NCBI GenBank assembly: GCA_012845835.1
Contig: JABAKD010000008.1
Location: 16,421,223-16,485,222 of the forward strand
Direction: 5' to 3'
Source of the DNA: Undaria pinnatifida
Taxonomy: Eukaryota; Sar; Phaeophyceae; Laminariales; Alariaceae
Length of the DNA: 64,000 nucleotides
Below are positions 10,786-21,412 of this stretch, in pieces (position 1 is the first letter of the stretch; the number at the start of each line of letters is the position of its first letter). The translations under genes were made by a program, and so were the position numbers. The notes beneath the pieces were generated by a model. That model had not been told where the DNA came from. It did not search any database and saw only the letters and a program-made list of their open reading frames with translations.

Positions 10786-11155
10786 GCATCGGCAGGCCAG
10801 ATCCGCGGGTTCGACCCGGGGCTCAGCCTCGCCAACCCGCGGGTCATCGTGGCTTGACCCGCGAGTGACCCATATCTTGCGCGTCATGATCCGACGCGAC
10901 CAGCGAGATTTCGACACCTATTTACCCGACCCGGCCCGACCCGGGTGATTTTTTAAAACCTCTCGACCCGATCTGACCCGACCCGACCCGAGTCGACCCG
11001 ACTCGACCCGACCCGTGATATTTCAAAAGGTCTTGACCCGACACGATTCGACCCGTGTGGTTTTCTAACACAAAATCCCGACCCGACCGGAACCGCGACA
11101 GTTTGAAACCCCCGTGACCCGACCCGCGGGTCAGGTCATGACCCGTGAAAAGCCC
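10786..11155 (-). repeat. GACCC-type minisatellite 2
   Basis: Same degenerate GACCCGACCC repeat with AT-rich spacers (TGATATTTCAAAAGG, TGATTTTTTAAAACC) as at 9.36-9.69 kb, ending in an inverted turn CCCGCGGGTCAGGTCATGACCCG. Confidence 0.8.
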
Positions 11156-11744
11156 TGGTATCAATCGCGCAGTAGACGACACGAAATAGTTATATCATTC
11201 GGCATGCAACATCGTATGACAGATGAGCAAATACGTGCGGATAGTAGATGTGCATACCAGCGACATATGCAGAGGATGGTACATACCTGGGAACCGAGCA
11301 CGATAAATACGCTATTAACCGGGTGGACACTATTGTTGAGTGCATACACATGCCCGACCAGGTACCGTCGTCCAAATCTATATACATGTACCTAGATATA
11401 TAATGCAATACGAGGTAAATACATATCGTATGGACACGAGATCAGGTGCATGTAATGGAGACCGGCAGTTGCTTGGTAGCTCACGCGTATGGATCTTAGC
11501 TCGTCTGATCAGAAGGAGTTTCACACGAGAGTAATTTGGCGCACCGTGTATGTGTGAGATATGTCGGTACGGATGCATATATTGTATGGTGGTAATACGA
11601 CATACCGTATCTTGCTATCGGTATCGTGTTGAAAATAGATGCCAAATCATCCTGGAGCACGTTTAACACGCATAGCAGGCGTATACGAATGAGGCACCAA
11701 GATAACACAAGACAAAGGCGACGGAGGTGTTCTTTTTATCATAT
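11156..11744. other. Unassigned
   Basis: No gene, repeat or RNA recognised. Confidence 0.35.
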
Positions 11745-12025
11745 AGGTTCAATAAATAGGGCCGGCGTCCCTGGTGACTCAATGTAATAGTGAATCGCGT
11801 CGCCATTGAGGGTGAGGTCATTTGTTCGAGCCCCGTAAGCGGCCCTCTTGATACGAATTGATAGGCGGAGAGAATCAGAACGTGAGTTGGGGAAAATTAG
11901 ATGAAATCGACCACCAAGTTTGAAGGTGGGAATGCCGGACCCTACGCGCCATGGCACGCACCGAGGCGGGGAGAAGGCAAGATACCTGTGACCACGGCAT
12001 GTTCAGAATGTCACTGAGGGTAAAC
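11745..12025 (+). repeat. SINE-like dispersed repeat, copy 2
   Basis: The head has a possible Pol III B-box (TTGTTCGAGCCCCG near 11820-11833) preceded by an A-box-like GGTGACTCAATG. The body follows with AAGGTGGGAATGCCGGACCCTA and GATACCTGTGACCACGGCATG. The same order of blocks is at 14.34-14.64 kb. The tRNA-derived interpretation is inference; no full cloverleaf was folded. Confidence 0.5.
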
Positions 12026-14339
12026 TGTTTTGAGTTGAGCTGAAACCAGTCAAAAAAAGGTGAAGCGTACTCGTACATACGCAATGATGACCACGGGGGC
12101 ATGGATTCTATACCAGGCACAAGGATTTATCTCACCCAGTATCGTCACACAGTATGCATGACGCGATTTGAGGTAAGAAAAAAGTGCACCAGGTATTTTC
12201 TTGTATATATATGGTAACAGGTGTGTATGGATGGAGAATGCACTCGGCCAGCCAACATAAGTATGCTTCGAGGCACATATCTACGTGTGTACTGTGTGCG
12301 GGGTTATGACAGCACGATCACATAACCGGAGTAGAACCGACTACGATGTGGCTGGCTTAGTCGTGGAAATTATTATTCAACGTAATACAGGGGGGCGCGG
12401 TAGTACCGATGGCAAGGGCCGGATGGTTCAATCGTCTATGTTCGGCTTTGTAAATTTCACGACAGGATTCTCGAAAGTGATTACCAATTATAGCCAGTGG
12501 ACGAATATTGGAGCAGCTCTTACGGGAAAATGCAACGCCAGCGTCGAAAACAGAAATGCAACCCTCACGAACAGAGAGCTGGATACATACCTCACCACAT
12601 AGTGACGTGAGAGCGGGCTGATCCAGAATGTCATCGCGGCAGTTTCGACGAGCGGTGCCCCGATGTATGGCTGGAGCCCACTAGGTCGACAACTAAACAT
12701 GTATAGCTGTTGTATAGGGTCATAGTTATTATATGCGTACGTTCACGAAAAGTCGATCTGAAGAACATTTCGCAACCAACCACGGGTGGATGTATGATGA
12801 CGGGATTTTCATAAACATAGTATGGTAATATCAGCATAAGGTACCGACACGACGGGTTACGGATCCCGAGTTGGATGATGAAAACGATGCCTAACGTAAA
12901 ACAGTCCGAGACTCCCCTAGGTAACCTCGTACATGGGTTCCACGACGTGTTATATCATACTACGGTCGTTTGGCGCCAGATCTAAGTCGAGGGGCTAATA
13001 GCATTGCGCACGACCACTTATTCCAGCAGTTCACGGTTAGTGTGGTGCTGTCCACGGTGTTCTCCTACCTATTTCAGGAAACATTAATCTGGTTCTGGCG
13101 GTTCCAAACCGGCCTGCTCAGTTGCCTACGATGTAGGTGTCGTAATTAAATGTGCCTGCCCTCGAATCACTGCAAACACTTGCATGATGCGCGCGGGGTT
13201 GTTAACACGCTGGCGGCAGATCCCGAGCGCTCCGTCTTAGTACACCGTGGAGTTAGGCGCATGTCCCAGCAACGGGGGCGTGCGGTATCATGTTATTGGC
13301 CCCTACTACGTTCGTCACTCTTTTTCGCGCGAGTCAGAGCGAATATTTGCGCCCGACTATCGTTTCCAGAACGACGTGTCGCGGTTAATAGAGCGGGTCC
13401 ACTCCTTGTGGGTGGACGACACAAATCGTCGAGTGTGTTCTAGTGTACTAGAATCACCTGGTGTAACGCTTGTCGGTCTAAGCTACGGGACAACTCCAAG
13501 CATGCCAGCTAGGACGCGACCGTTTAATGTAAGGTTGCGACGGAATACGTACGTGTGTCATACGCATTGACCGTTCGTCAGACGCGGACGGTAAGTATAT
13601 CAACGACATGCCGTCAAGGGAGCGTGTTAAAAACCTTTAGGTACGCGTGGCGAAGCGCTAGTCAATGAAAGCTACTTGTAGTTGAGAAAATTGTCACCAT
13701 ACTACCTGGGACGCAGCAGTTTCATATAGTTCAGCCATAAAATTGGAGTATCCCACGGAATGAAGTTTCGTCAAACGCGCGAGGCAAGAAAACGAAAATC
13801 AGGGACATGCCGTCAAATACACATCGCGTAGCGTGTGCACTCCGGAATTCCGGGATATGGAAGAAGAGAAGATATGCAAAAAATCCCATATATCTTCGCG
13901 TGGTGGACGGGTCGGGTGTCGTGGCAATGCCCAGAGAAGGGCTCGGTATTTCATTGCCCCTTCGGACGAGGTATTCCTTCGGGACGGGAACAAATCGTAC
14001 CCGACACATTGTTCAATGGTGACACGACACCACGTTGTTTCGACGGCAACAGCTAGGCGGAGTGGTTGGCAGTGCCGTCAGGTAGATAAAGTAAAGGTTT
14101 GAGGCCGCAGATGCAAATGGGGATAACGCTAAGACCGGCAGCGTAGCGGCATAAATTCCAGATAAGATCAACGGGGCGCGATCGGGGACGCGATCAGACG
14201 GTGTCACCGTCGCTCTTACGGTGGTGTGGTTGTCGTGCTACTCGCTTCTTCCCGAGCGCACCCATTTTTTTCTTGTACCAGGGCAAGGAATTGGATGTAA
14301 CGTGGTCATACGGTAAAACGTGAAATCGCGTACAAATAA
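12026..14339. other. Unassigned; expected location of 5' haloperoxidase exons
   Basis: The N-terminal half of the haloperoxidase should lie upstream of 14921, but I cannot place its exons with confidence. The best weak candidate is the plus frame at 13247-13420, which contains GPYYVRHSF and later APDYRF. It loosely recalls the GPYVSQFL...YRVP block of the family, but it lacks convincing splice borders. An open frame at 12420-12602 is unidentified. Confidence 0.3.
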
Positions 14340-14645
14340 CATGGCGGTCGAGCCGGTGGCGTATCAGGTTATCCTCGAGCCTGTTATAGATCAGTTTTGT
14401 GAGTTCGAGCCCCGCCGAGTGCATACTCGTAAATATTCGTTGGGAATTTTGTTGTGCAAAAATTGACTCGCGGAAAGCGCGAGAGCGTGAGTTAGCAACA
14501 CTCGATGAAAACTCGACCAGCAGTTTGATTGCTGAACCCTATGCGCGATAAAAATTTGAAGGCAAGAACCGGGTGGCAAAAGGGAAGGCACCTGTGACCA
14601 CGGCTGGTCCAAAAGCCGGAAGTTAAAAGTGTGAGAAAAAGGTCA
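14340..14645 (+). repeat. SINE-like dispersed repeat, copy 3 (longest)
   Basis: The A-box-like TGGCGTATCAGG near 14359 is followed about 40 bases later by the B-box-like GAGTTCGAGCCCC (14401-14413). The body reads CTGAACCCTATGCGCGAT, GGCAAGAACCGGGTGGC, CACCTGTGACCACGGCTGG and CCAAAAGCCGG. Body blocks match copy 1 (minus strand, 3.2 kb) closely. No terminal A-tail is seen. Confidence 0.55.
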
Positions 14646-14920
14646 TTACACGGAGTAATAACGCTATTTCGTGTAGCAAGATTGGGACTATTGCATGGAG
14701 TAATACCACGGCTGTTGCATGCAGCACCATTATAAGTGAGGACATAGGAATACCGTCAGTGCCGTCGATACCATGTCAACCCACAGTGGAGACTCCCTCC
14801 CACACCTAAGAGATAAACGAATGACAGCAACCCAATATAAAAGATAGACAACAAAATGGTAGTTCGTTTGTTGAAGCAGGACTCATGTGAAACCACGTCA
14901 CGTTTTCTCAAATATTCCAG
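14646..14920 (+). other. Sequence ending in a predicted 3' splice site
   Basis: A short tandem motif (CGGAGTAATAACG, TGGAGTAATACCACGG) occurs at 14655-14715. The last bases, TTTTCTCAAATATTCCAG, form a pyrimidine-rich AG acceptor for haloperoxidase exon A. The frame open upstream of the AG does not resemble the family, so this is treated as intron. Confidence 0.5.
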
Positions 14921-15128
14921 AGAAGCATTTCGGGGCGCCATGGTTCTCCTCGAGCAAGGAGCCATCAGCAGGGACGGCTTTAACGGTCCGTACTCCCGCG
15001 AAGGCCGCCAGAAAGGTTTCGTGAACTACGGTAATTCCCACGTGCTGAGGCTACTCGGGACCGCTGAAGTGGCTCAGAGGTCCTCGTGGTACCAAAAGTG
15101 GAACGTGCATTTATTCCCACGTCCGGAG
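14921..15128 (+). CDS. Haloperoxidase exon A
   Basis: It enters in phase 2 (one base completes a codon) and ends in phase 0 at GAG|GTGAGT. It encodes EAFRGAMVLLEQGAI, KGFVNYGNSHVLRLLGTAE and WYQKWNVHLFPRPE. Lys (15096-15098) and Arg (15120-15122) correspond to the vanadate ligands Lys341 and Arg349. Confidence 0.9.
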
Positions 15129-18100
15129 GTGAGTTGTCGCCACTATGCGTAATGAACAAAGGATTGAACATAACTACACTGAATATAATTCGAGTAAAAG
15201 GCGTCGATCAGTATCTGTTCTTCGTTATGTACCCCCGGTCCAACGTCGAGACAACGATCGGACGTACTATTGCCACAACCGGTGACCCAGCATGAAAGTT
15301 TTTTTCTTCTTTCTGTGCACGTCATCGCCTCGTAAAACCAACACAGCAATGTATCCGAAGTATCTACTGCATGAACTGACTCTCTCGCCCCTCGCCGTTT
15401 TCGTCTTGAATAATTTTTTGGGTGAGACAGGCAGTCGCCGGCACACTCCATAACGTCCTCAACGATAAGATCGAAGTAGACTTCCACCCCTCGCTTCTCA
15501 AGAACAAGGAATTGTTGAGAAGAGTGGCGTACCACAATTCAAAGGTGAACGCAATGAAAAACGAGGGGAGTGGGAAATACAATCAGGGCGATGCGAAGGT
15601 GGACTCAGGGAAGCGCAACCTGATGTCATTAAAGCCAACGGAGAATATCTATCTTCTGTCGCAGGTGAGCAAAGCCTCTATCGAATAACTGATACCACAT
15701 ACCTCAGGGATTACCCCATATACACTTTAGCTACAACCCTCTGGACCGTATGCTGCTTCTGAAGGACGGGCCAGATACGAGAATCTGGTCGGGTGGTGCG
15801 TGCGTTGTACTCAGCTTTCGAAGAGCTGTCTACGTATGACCCGCACATAGAGAACTCTTGCGGGCACCTTAGCATGAATCGGCAAGGTGTTGGTGGACCC
15901 TTGTTCTTCGCTATCTATTTGTCTATGGGATGGGTAGGCTCCTTCTGTTCAACTGACCGATTCCCAGTAACAGCTCCCGAAATTGTGTTTCTGGGCAGGA
16001 ACCTCAAACGTCGCTCTCCTTTCAAAACCACGATTGGAAGGCGCGCATACGCGTTTGCAGTCAGAACCCTGCGTAATGTAGACATGTGTAGCACTGAACC
16101 TGCATCGAAATGGATTCCGCCGTACCTGTGACGGGGGTTTGGGGTTGGAACGTGATGTTACGTTTGTCCGAAGCATCCGACAACTAACACTATCCCTTAC
16201 GACGAACCAAATATGTGGACACATATCGAAGAGTGGGCCATTGGGAGTAGTTTGTTGACAGGTAGAGTGTTGGCGGGGTAGGGAGAGAGCGAAAAACCTA
16301 CAGTCTAGATAGGGATTTGAAATGGCATGGCAGCGTAAACATATTGCACTTCATGTGTTGCCGCATCGTGTACTTGGGTGCACCGACATACCGGCCCTTG
16401 ATCTTATTGTTGCTCTGTTCTATCCACAGTCGGTCAAGGAGGGGTCGCCAGCGCACCCATCGTACCCTGCTGGGCACGCCGTCCAGAACGGCGCCTTTGC
16501 AACGATCCTCAAGGTGAGTTCCATTTGTCACTCACATGGAGGGCGTTTCGCCGGTGGTGGCACAAAAACAATTCAGGGATGAGCAAACGATTTACGTGAA
16601 CGATTCATTTTGTTTGTTTGAATTCGTATGACTACTTTGAAAATGAACACGAAAAGATTCTCGGCCGACCAAACTATTCCTAACTCTTATTGTAACTCCA
16701 ACCCCAACGTTCACTCTAACCCTAGCCTGAACGCTTACCCAAACAAAGTCTACACCGTGTGCGCAGCGTCGCCGCCCTTATTGGCTGACAAACATTCGTC
16801 CTTTAATCTAGTGTTATTGTTGGTCGAAAGCATGGTGAAAGTCTTTCTTTCACACAACCACCTCGTGTTGTCAAGGTCTTCCTTTCACACAATCACCTCG
16901 TGTTGATCCTGGGACTACGGCGGTTATAGTTTTTCATTAAAAACCTTTGTAATCACAAGGAGATATGGCAGAGTTGCGAAGGGGGAGGTACGCTATCGAG
17001 GGTGGACCACGGCAATGGGTTAGGGTTGTATACGTAACACCCGGGTACATGACAAGATAGCACTCCAACAGCCATCTTCATAGCAATATTCGTTGACGAT
17101 CTGTGGTCGACCGGTTGTGTTGGTGGTGACAAGTGAGGGAGCTAACCATTTAAGTCACTTTTCGCGCACGCGGATTAATATCATAGTCCAGTGTCCCCGA
17201 TATCTATACGTCAAGATCCCAGCAGTGATAGCCTGTCCTAGAGCCTAGAAAAAGGTAAAATATACTATAACCCAATTAGTGGTTTGGGCTCGTTGGATTC
17301 TGCTTTCGTATGGGGTGTCCGAGTCAACCCGCGGTAAGGGTTGCACCTTTGTGCCAAACCTTTTCTGGCCGGCTGAGCTTCTAAAAAACTACCGGTTAGT
17401 CAATTAATAATGTTTATACGAGTGTTTTATTGTTCAGGACTAGGGCATAGGATCTTGGTCGGGTTTGCGCACGAATGGCGTCGAAGTTATTTTTTGGCGC
17501 TTTTCATGTTAGGGGCCCAGAAATGTTCTGCGGCACCCCTACCGTGGGATGGCGCGCCCATGTACTTCACCAACTAGTTGCCTTTGGCGCCGGGCAGTGC
17601 ATAAACGAATTTACAAAAATTCACCCTGTGCGTGTAATAGATCTTAAACACTAGACCAATGGACTATGTGGGCTTAGGTGTGGCCAAACATTTTCGACAA
17701 GAACACTACATTTTGTTTCAGGACGCTTTTCCCGTGGGCAAGAGCAGATCTGGGGTACGGTTTGGGCTTAGGGTTCGGGATAGGGGTGTTGTTATGGTGA
17801 ATAGTGGGGATCTGGGCCATTCTTGACGTCATTCCTTCATATCGTATATTAACGGGACAACACGAGGGCCACACCAGTTTTGTCTATTTCAATGGTATAC
17901 AACATTTTTGAATATTTACACTCAACTGGTGGTACAGGCCGCACTAGATGTCATCACTCAGAAGTCGGTGACGTTGAATTCGGGATACGTTCCATGATTA
18001 TCCATTTACATTAACCCACGTGGCCACGATACGTCACATATTTTCAAAGATTCCAATACATGCACGGGGTCATGCTATAGTGTGTCTTCTGTATGCGCTC

Positions 18101-21100
18101 TTTGTATAAGCAATTACTGTAGTCCAACAGTCCACCCCTGTGGGTCAGTATTGTCTAATTTATATTATTCGGAAAAGGGCCGTATGATTCGGATGATGTC
18201 ATGTAATCCAGGAAATGGTACGAACATACTACACAATTACGACTGTGTTACGAACCATGTGGCCTTTGTTCGTACACACAAAGCTATGACCGCACCCGGT
18301 CTTGCCCTGCGGTCTGATCTGGTCCGTTAGGTTAAAGTTGCGCTCTTTAATACCGGGCAGTATAGTTCTTAGAAAATCACCGGGATTCGATGTGATTGGC
18401 TGTGTTATGAGTTGGTCCTTGCTTTTACTTCAAGTATGTATGCAACGCGTCACGCGCGGGGTTTCGCTGGTTGGACTCACGTAAATCAGGTAGCAGCTTG
18501 GGCTCACGGACAACTTTGGGCATGACCCCTTGTGTTTCTTGCTGGTGCGACAGCCGGCTCTTGTAGCGTAGTCAGAACCAGGCTACCACCCCCACCCCAC
18601 TCCTCTCCCGCCCTCAAGTCACTCTTGTATCCTGACCCAATCAAGCAAGCCTTGCTCGATGACAATAAGAGACAAATTATATCTGGGTTTTACACAGCTG
18701 ACTGCTGTGGTCAAGCGAAAGACACACCTGTGCCTCTTCTGCGGATCATATCATCAGCGATCCTCAAGGAACCCTTTTGCCTTTAGGGTCGTTGGCAGGT
18801 CGACCATACCTTATACGTTGGATGTAAATTCGGGGGGGATAACGTCGCCGTCATCTTTGGACGTTCGCTAAAAGTATTTCACATACTTTCATCTTAGATA
18901 GATTTTGTTTGTTCGAGGTGACGCGAACAGCAATGTTCAACCGACGCCCAGAGATGTGTGCCATTCCCCGTGATGACGAACCGTGATCACCGGTGTGATC
19001 TATCCCCCCCCCCCCCCCCCCATACGTACTTGATTTTCTCGGGCCTAGGATCCAGCAGTTTCCATTCCTCGTCGACAATTTGGAAAATACTTAGTCGCAG
19101 AAGGCTTTCGGCGCCGGAAGAACACGAAAAAGAAGCCCTGTAATATGTAAAGTAGAAACCTGCGATTACATTTCCAATTTCATTTTCAGCACTAACTCAG
19201 TCTTGACGCGTCGAGGTTGGTTTGGTGTAATTGTGTATTGACTGGCTTCCCTAAGTGTTTATTTTAAAAAGAAGGCTCTCGTCCTTGGAGACGTTTGGTA
19301 TGAGTCTTTGTCTCCTGGCGTGCTCGTTGTGATAATTTTGTGTTTATATTTCACCGTAGGAGAAAATGGTAGGTGGGGCAGCGCAAACTGCCCTTGTCCC
19401 CGCAGGACATACGCGGAGTTACGTTATCACGAATGTCAAAGCGGAATCACATGATGCATCCATGTTGGCCCTCCGGCGATCCACTCGAAACCATGAGCTC
19501 AAACCACCACGCCACATGCATGCCACAGGCTCTTGTCGGATTGAGGAGGGGCGCTGAATGCTTCAAAAACCCCATAGTCCCCACCGACGACGGGTTGGAT
19601 CACAAGCCATACAAGGGCAAGTGCTTGACGTACGAGGGAGAAATCAACAAACTGGCCGTCAACATCGCCTTCGGCAGGTAAAAAGAGATACGGTGCGTTG
19701 ATCTCGAGCACAGGCGAACACTTTCAGATCCCAATGCATACGCACTTCATGGACCGACCCCGACCCAAATCTATTACTACGGCACAACTGTGTAGATGGG
19801 ATGAGCGTTAAACGTGGATGTATCGTCATTGTTCGCGTATCATGCGTGTTTATGTATCTTGCAGAACGATGTGCGGCGTCCACTACAGAATGGACAGTGA
19901 GGAAGGACTGCGCCTCGGGGAGATCGTCGCTGTGCGTCTTCTGCAGCAGGTTAGCACTACACAGCACCATGTTTGCCGCACCGCGTATAATCAGTGCGAC
20001 CCCGATCCCCAACGTGTTAGGCCAAGCTCAATTGGTCACCGTTATGTGTGCCCTACGCATATTTCAGTCACGAAAATGTGTTTTTTGTCATGTATGTTCA
20101 ACCGTCGAGCCTCTGAGTTAGAGCGCTGTCCCGTACTGTTTAGTGAGTGATAAACATGTCGTTAGGCCGCTGTGTACCGACAAAAGATTTTTGTAGACGA
20201 TCGGGTGCAACTAGAGTTGACTACTGTACCCGCATGAGGTACAGAGACAGGTGAGAGACGTGCGGTTGCGCGAAAAAAAAACCGCCCGCAGCTCCACGTT
20301 ACAGTGCCGATAAATGGGTAGGTCTTGCTGAATATGGCTACGTTCAATCGCTTCTCAGTCAAGAAAAGCGAAAACATCCCAATAACTCGACCGTTCCCGA
20401 TCTCACCAATGGTGCCGGGCACTCTTCGTGAGGTTTGTTCAATCTGACATATATATACCTGATATACGGCAAGACTTACTGGTGTCAATCTCGTTGCATT
20501 TGGCGTAACCCATACAAGGTTCGCAATGGCAGGTATGATCACATCTGAAACTGCAATTCAGGGCTACTGCTAGAGTTCACAAGTGTCCCAATTACAAGGT
20601 TATCGAGCCAATGTCAATTTACACCCCCCATGAGGATAAACCCCTCGGTTGGAGAGATGACGGATTCGCCGACCTGCATCGCTTTGCAGATTTGAAACGC
20701 CATGAAAGACGGTGGCCTGCTGCTGTTCGAGTTGCCGCGACGATTCGTGTATAGTCGGAAATAGAGTAGACATACTGATCGGCAGCAGTGCTCAACTGGG
20801 ATCTCCTGTGGCCAGCCCAACGGTGCCCGTAAGCACCCGTTCAGTGAACGCCCGTTAACGCGTTTGTCCTGAACTAGGAAGACAAGCAATATAATCGTAG
20901 GTTCTTTCTAACTCACCCTTTTTGTACGCCGACTTCTTCCGTACGAGCACTATCTGAGTTGATTGTATGTAGCAGCCGACTCCGTCATACGCCGCCATAG
21001 CGCAGTACGCCAAACGAGGGTTTTTGGATTAGTTTGCGACCCTCGGTAGAGGTCAGGAGCTCCCGCCCTTTAAGAAACCCTTTGCTAATATCAATTCCTC

Positions 21101-21412
21101 GTGCTTGTTGTTCGATCTGCGCTCATTCGTGCCGGACTCCCGCTACATTTCGTCCGCAGGAGATAATAAAGGATCATAAAGTCTGATTGTGCTCGCATAA
21201 TAACGCACATTTTTTGTTTTTCCGCTGAATATTCGTGTAAATAATGTTATACCGCCCTTGGTCTGCAGGAGGTCATGGTACTCCCCGAGAAACATGCATA
21301 CGAGTTCCGCCTTATGGCAGGCGAAAAGATCAGGCTGGAACCAGACGGGTCCTTCTATATCGGCGACAAGATATGCGTGGGAAACGCGTTCATGGGGGCA
21401 CACCTGTGTTAG
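14921..21412 (+). CDS. Vanadium-dependent haloperoxidase, C-terminal half (six exons)
   Basis: The enzyme oxidises halides (Br- or I-) with H2O2 to hypohalous species; in brown algae it acts in the apoplast and in specialised cells. Exons: 14921-15128, 15431-15664, 16430-16513, 19529-19677, 19865-19949, 21269-21412. They join in phase and every border is GT-AG. Together they give about 300 residues ending at TAG 21410-21412, roughly the C-terminal half of a family protein. Vanadate-site residues by A. nodosum bromoperoxidase numbering: Lys341 and Arg349 in KWNVHLFPR, His411, Gly417 and His418 in HPSYPAGHA, and Arg480 and His486 in FGRTMCGVH. All are present except Ser416, which is Ala here. 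Exon B carries an extra Lys/Gly-rich insert of about 20 residues. The 5' exons were not found, so the gene is either incomplete in my reading or 5'-truncated. Bromo- versus iodo-specificity cannot be told. Confidence 0.92.
15431..15664 (+). CDS. Haloperoxidase exon B
   Basis: 234 bases, 78 codons, phase 0 at both ends; acceptor ...GAGACAG, donor CAG|GTGAGC. It encodes AVAGTLHNVLNDKIEVDFHP, LLKNKELLRRVAYHNSKVNA and YLLSQ. Between these lies a hydrophilic stretch (about 15548-15640) longer than the short loop I expect at this position in brown-algal enzymes. Confidence 0.9.
15665..16429 (+). other. Haloperoxidase intron (B to C)
   Basis: 765 bases bounded by GTGAGC and TATCCACAG. Open frames inside show no homology to the family or to anything else recognised. 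Confidence 0.75.
16430..16513 (+). CDS. Haloperoxidase exon C (vanadate-binding signature)
   Basis: 28 codons: VKEGSPAHPSYPAGHAVQNG then AFATILK, ending AAG|GTGAGT. It contains the acid-base His (16454-16456) and the vanadate-coordinating His (16475-16477). The codon at 16469-16471 is GCT (Ala) where Ser416 is usual; one base change from TCT would explain it. Confidence 0.95.
16514..19528 (+). other. Large haloperoxidase intron (C to D), about 3.0 kb
   Basis: Bounded by GTGAGT and GCCACAG. Contents: a ~35-bp direct duplication around 16835-16905 (CACACAACCACCTCGTGTTG and CACACAATCACCTCGTGTTG), weak telomere-like AACCCTAGCC near 16720, a TTTGGGCTTAGGGTT patch near 17760, and a C19-type tract near 19005-19021. 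No complete transposon or gene is recognised. Confidence 0.75.
19529..19677 (+). CDS. Haloperoxidase exon D
   Basis: 149 bases, phase 0 to phase 2. It encodes ALVGLRRGAECFKNPIVPTD, DGLDHKPYKGKCLTYEGEIN and KLAVNIAFGR, with the Arg of FGR split across the intron (donor GCAG|GTAAAA). FGR carries the Arg480-equivalent vanadate ligand. Confidence 0.94.
19678..19864 (+). other. Haloperoxidase intron (D to E)
   Basis: 187 bases from GTAAAA to TATCTTGCAG. No internal features. Confidence 0.85.
19865..19949 (+). CDS. Haloperoxidase exon E
   Basis: 85 bases completing the split Arg and then encoding TMCGVHYRMDSEEGLRLGEI and VAVRLLQQ; donor CAG|GTTAGC. His at 19881-19883 corresponds to His486, the axial vanadate ligand. 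Confidence 0.93.
19950..21268 (+). other. Haloperoxidase intron (E to F), about 1.3 kb
   Basis: Bounded by GTTAGC and GGTCTGCAG. A 126-codon antisense frame at 20162-20542 has no recognised domain. Nothing else is seen. Confidence 0.75.
21269..21412 (+). CDS. Haloperoxidase terminal exon F
   Basis: 47 codons plus TAG: EVMVLPEKHAYEFRLMAGEK, then IRLEPDGSFYIGDKICVGNA and a Cys-terminated tail. The FRL..GE.I.L..DG.F.I pattern and paired C-terminal Cys match the end of brown-algal bromoperoxidases as I know them. Confidence 0.92.
   Translation, partial: EVMVLPEKHAYEFRLMAGEKIRLEPDGSFYIGDKICVGNAFMGAHLC

Noticed and set aside
11800-11840. tRNA gene suggested by GTTCGAGCCCC
   Set aside because: No matching acceptor stem or anticodon arm could be built by eye; better explained as the head of a SINE-like repeat.
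14856-14920. Start of the haloperoxidase at ATG 14856
   Set aside because: The residues up to FLKYS do not match the family, and a good acceptor sits directly before EAFRGAM; starting here would give an enzyme without its N-terminal half.
19366-19528. In-frame upstream extension of haloperoxidase exon D
   Set aside because: Residues before the GCCACAG acceptor show no resemblance to the family, whereas the exon begins exactly at the conserved ALVGL block and in phase with exon C.
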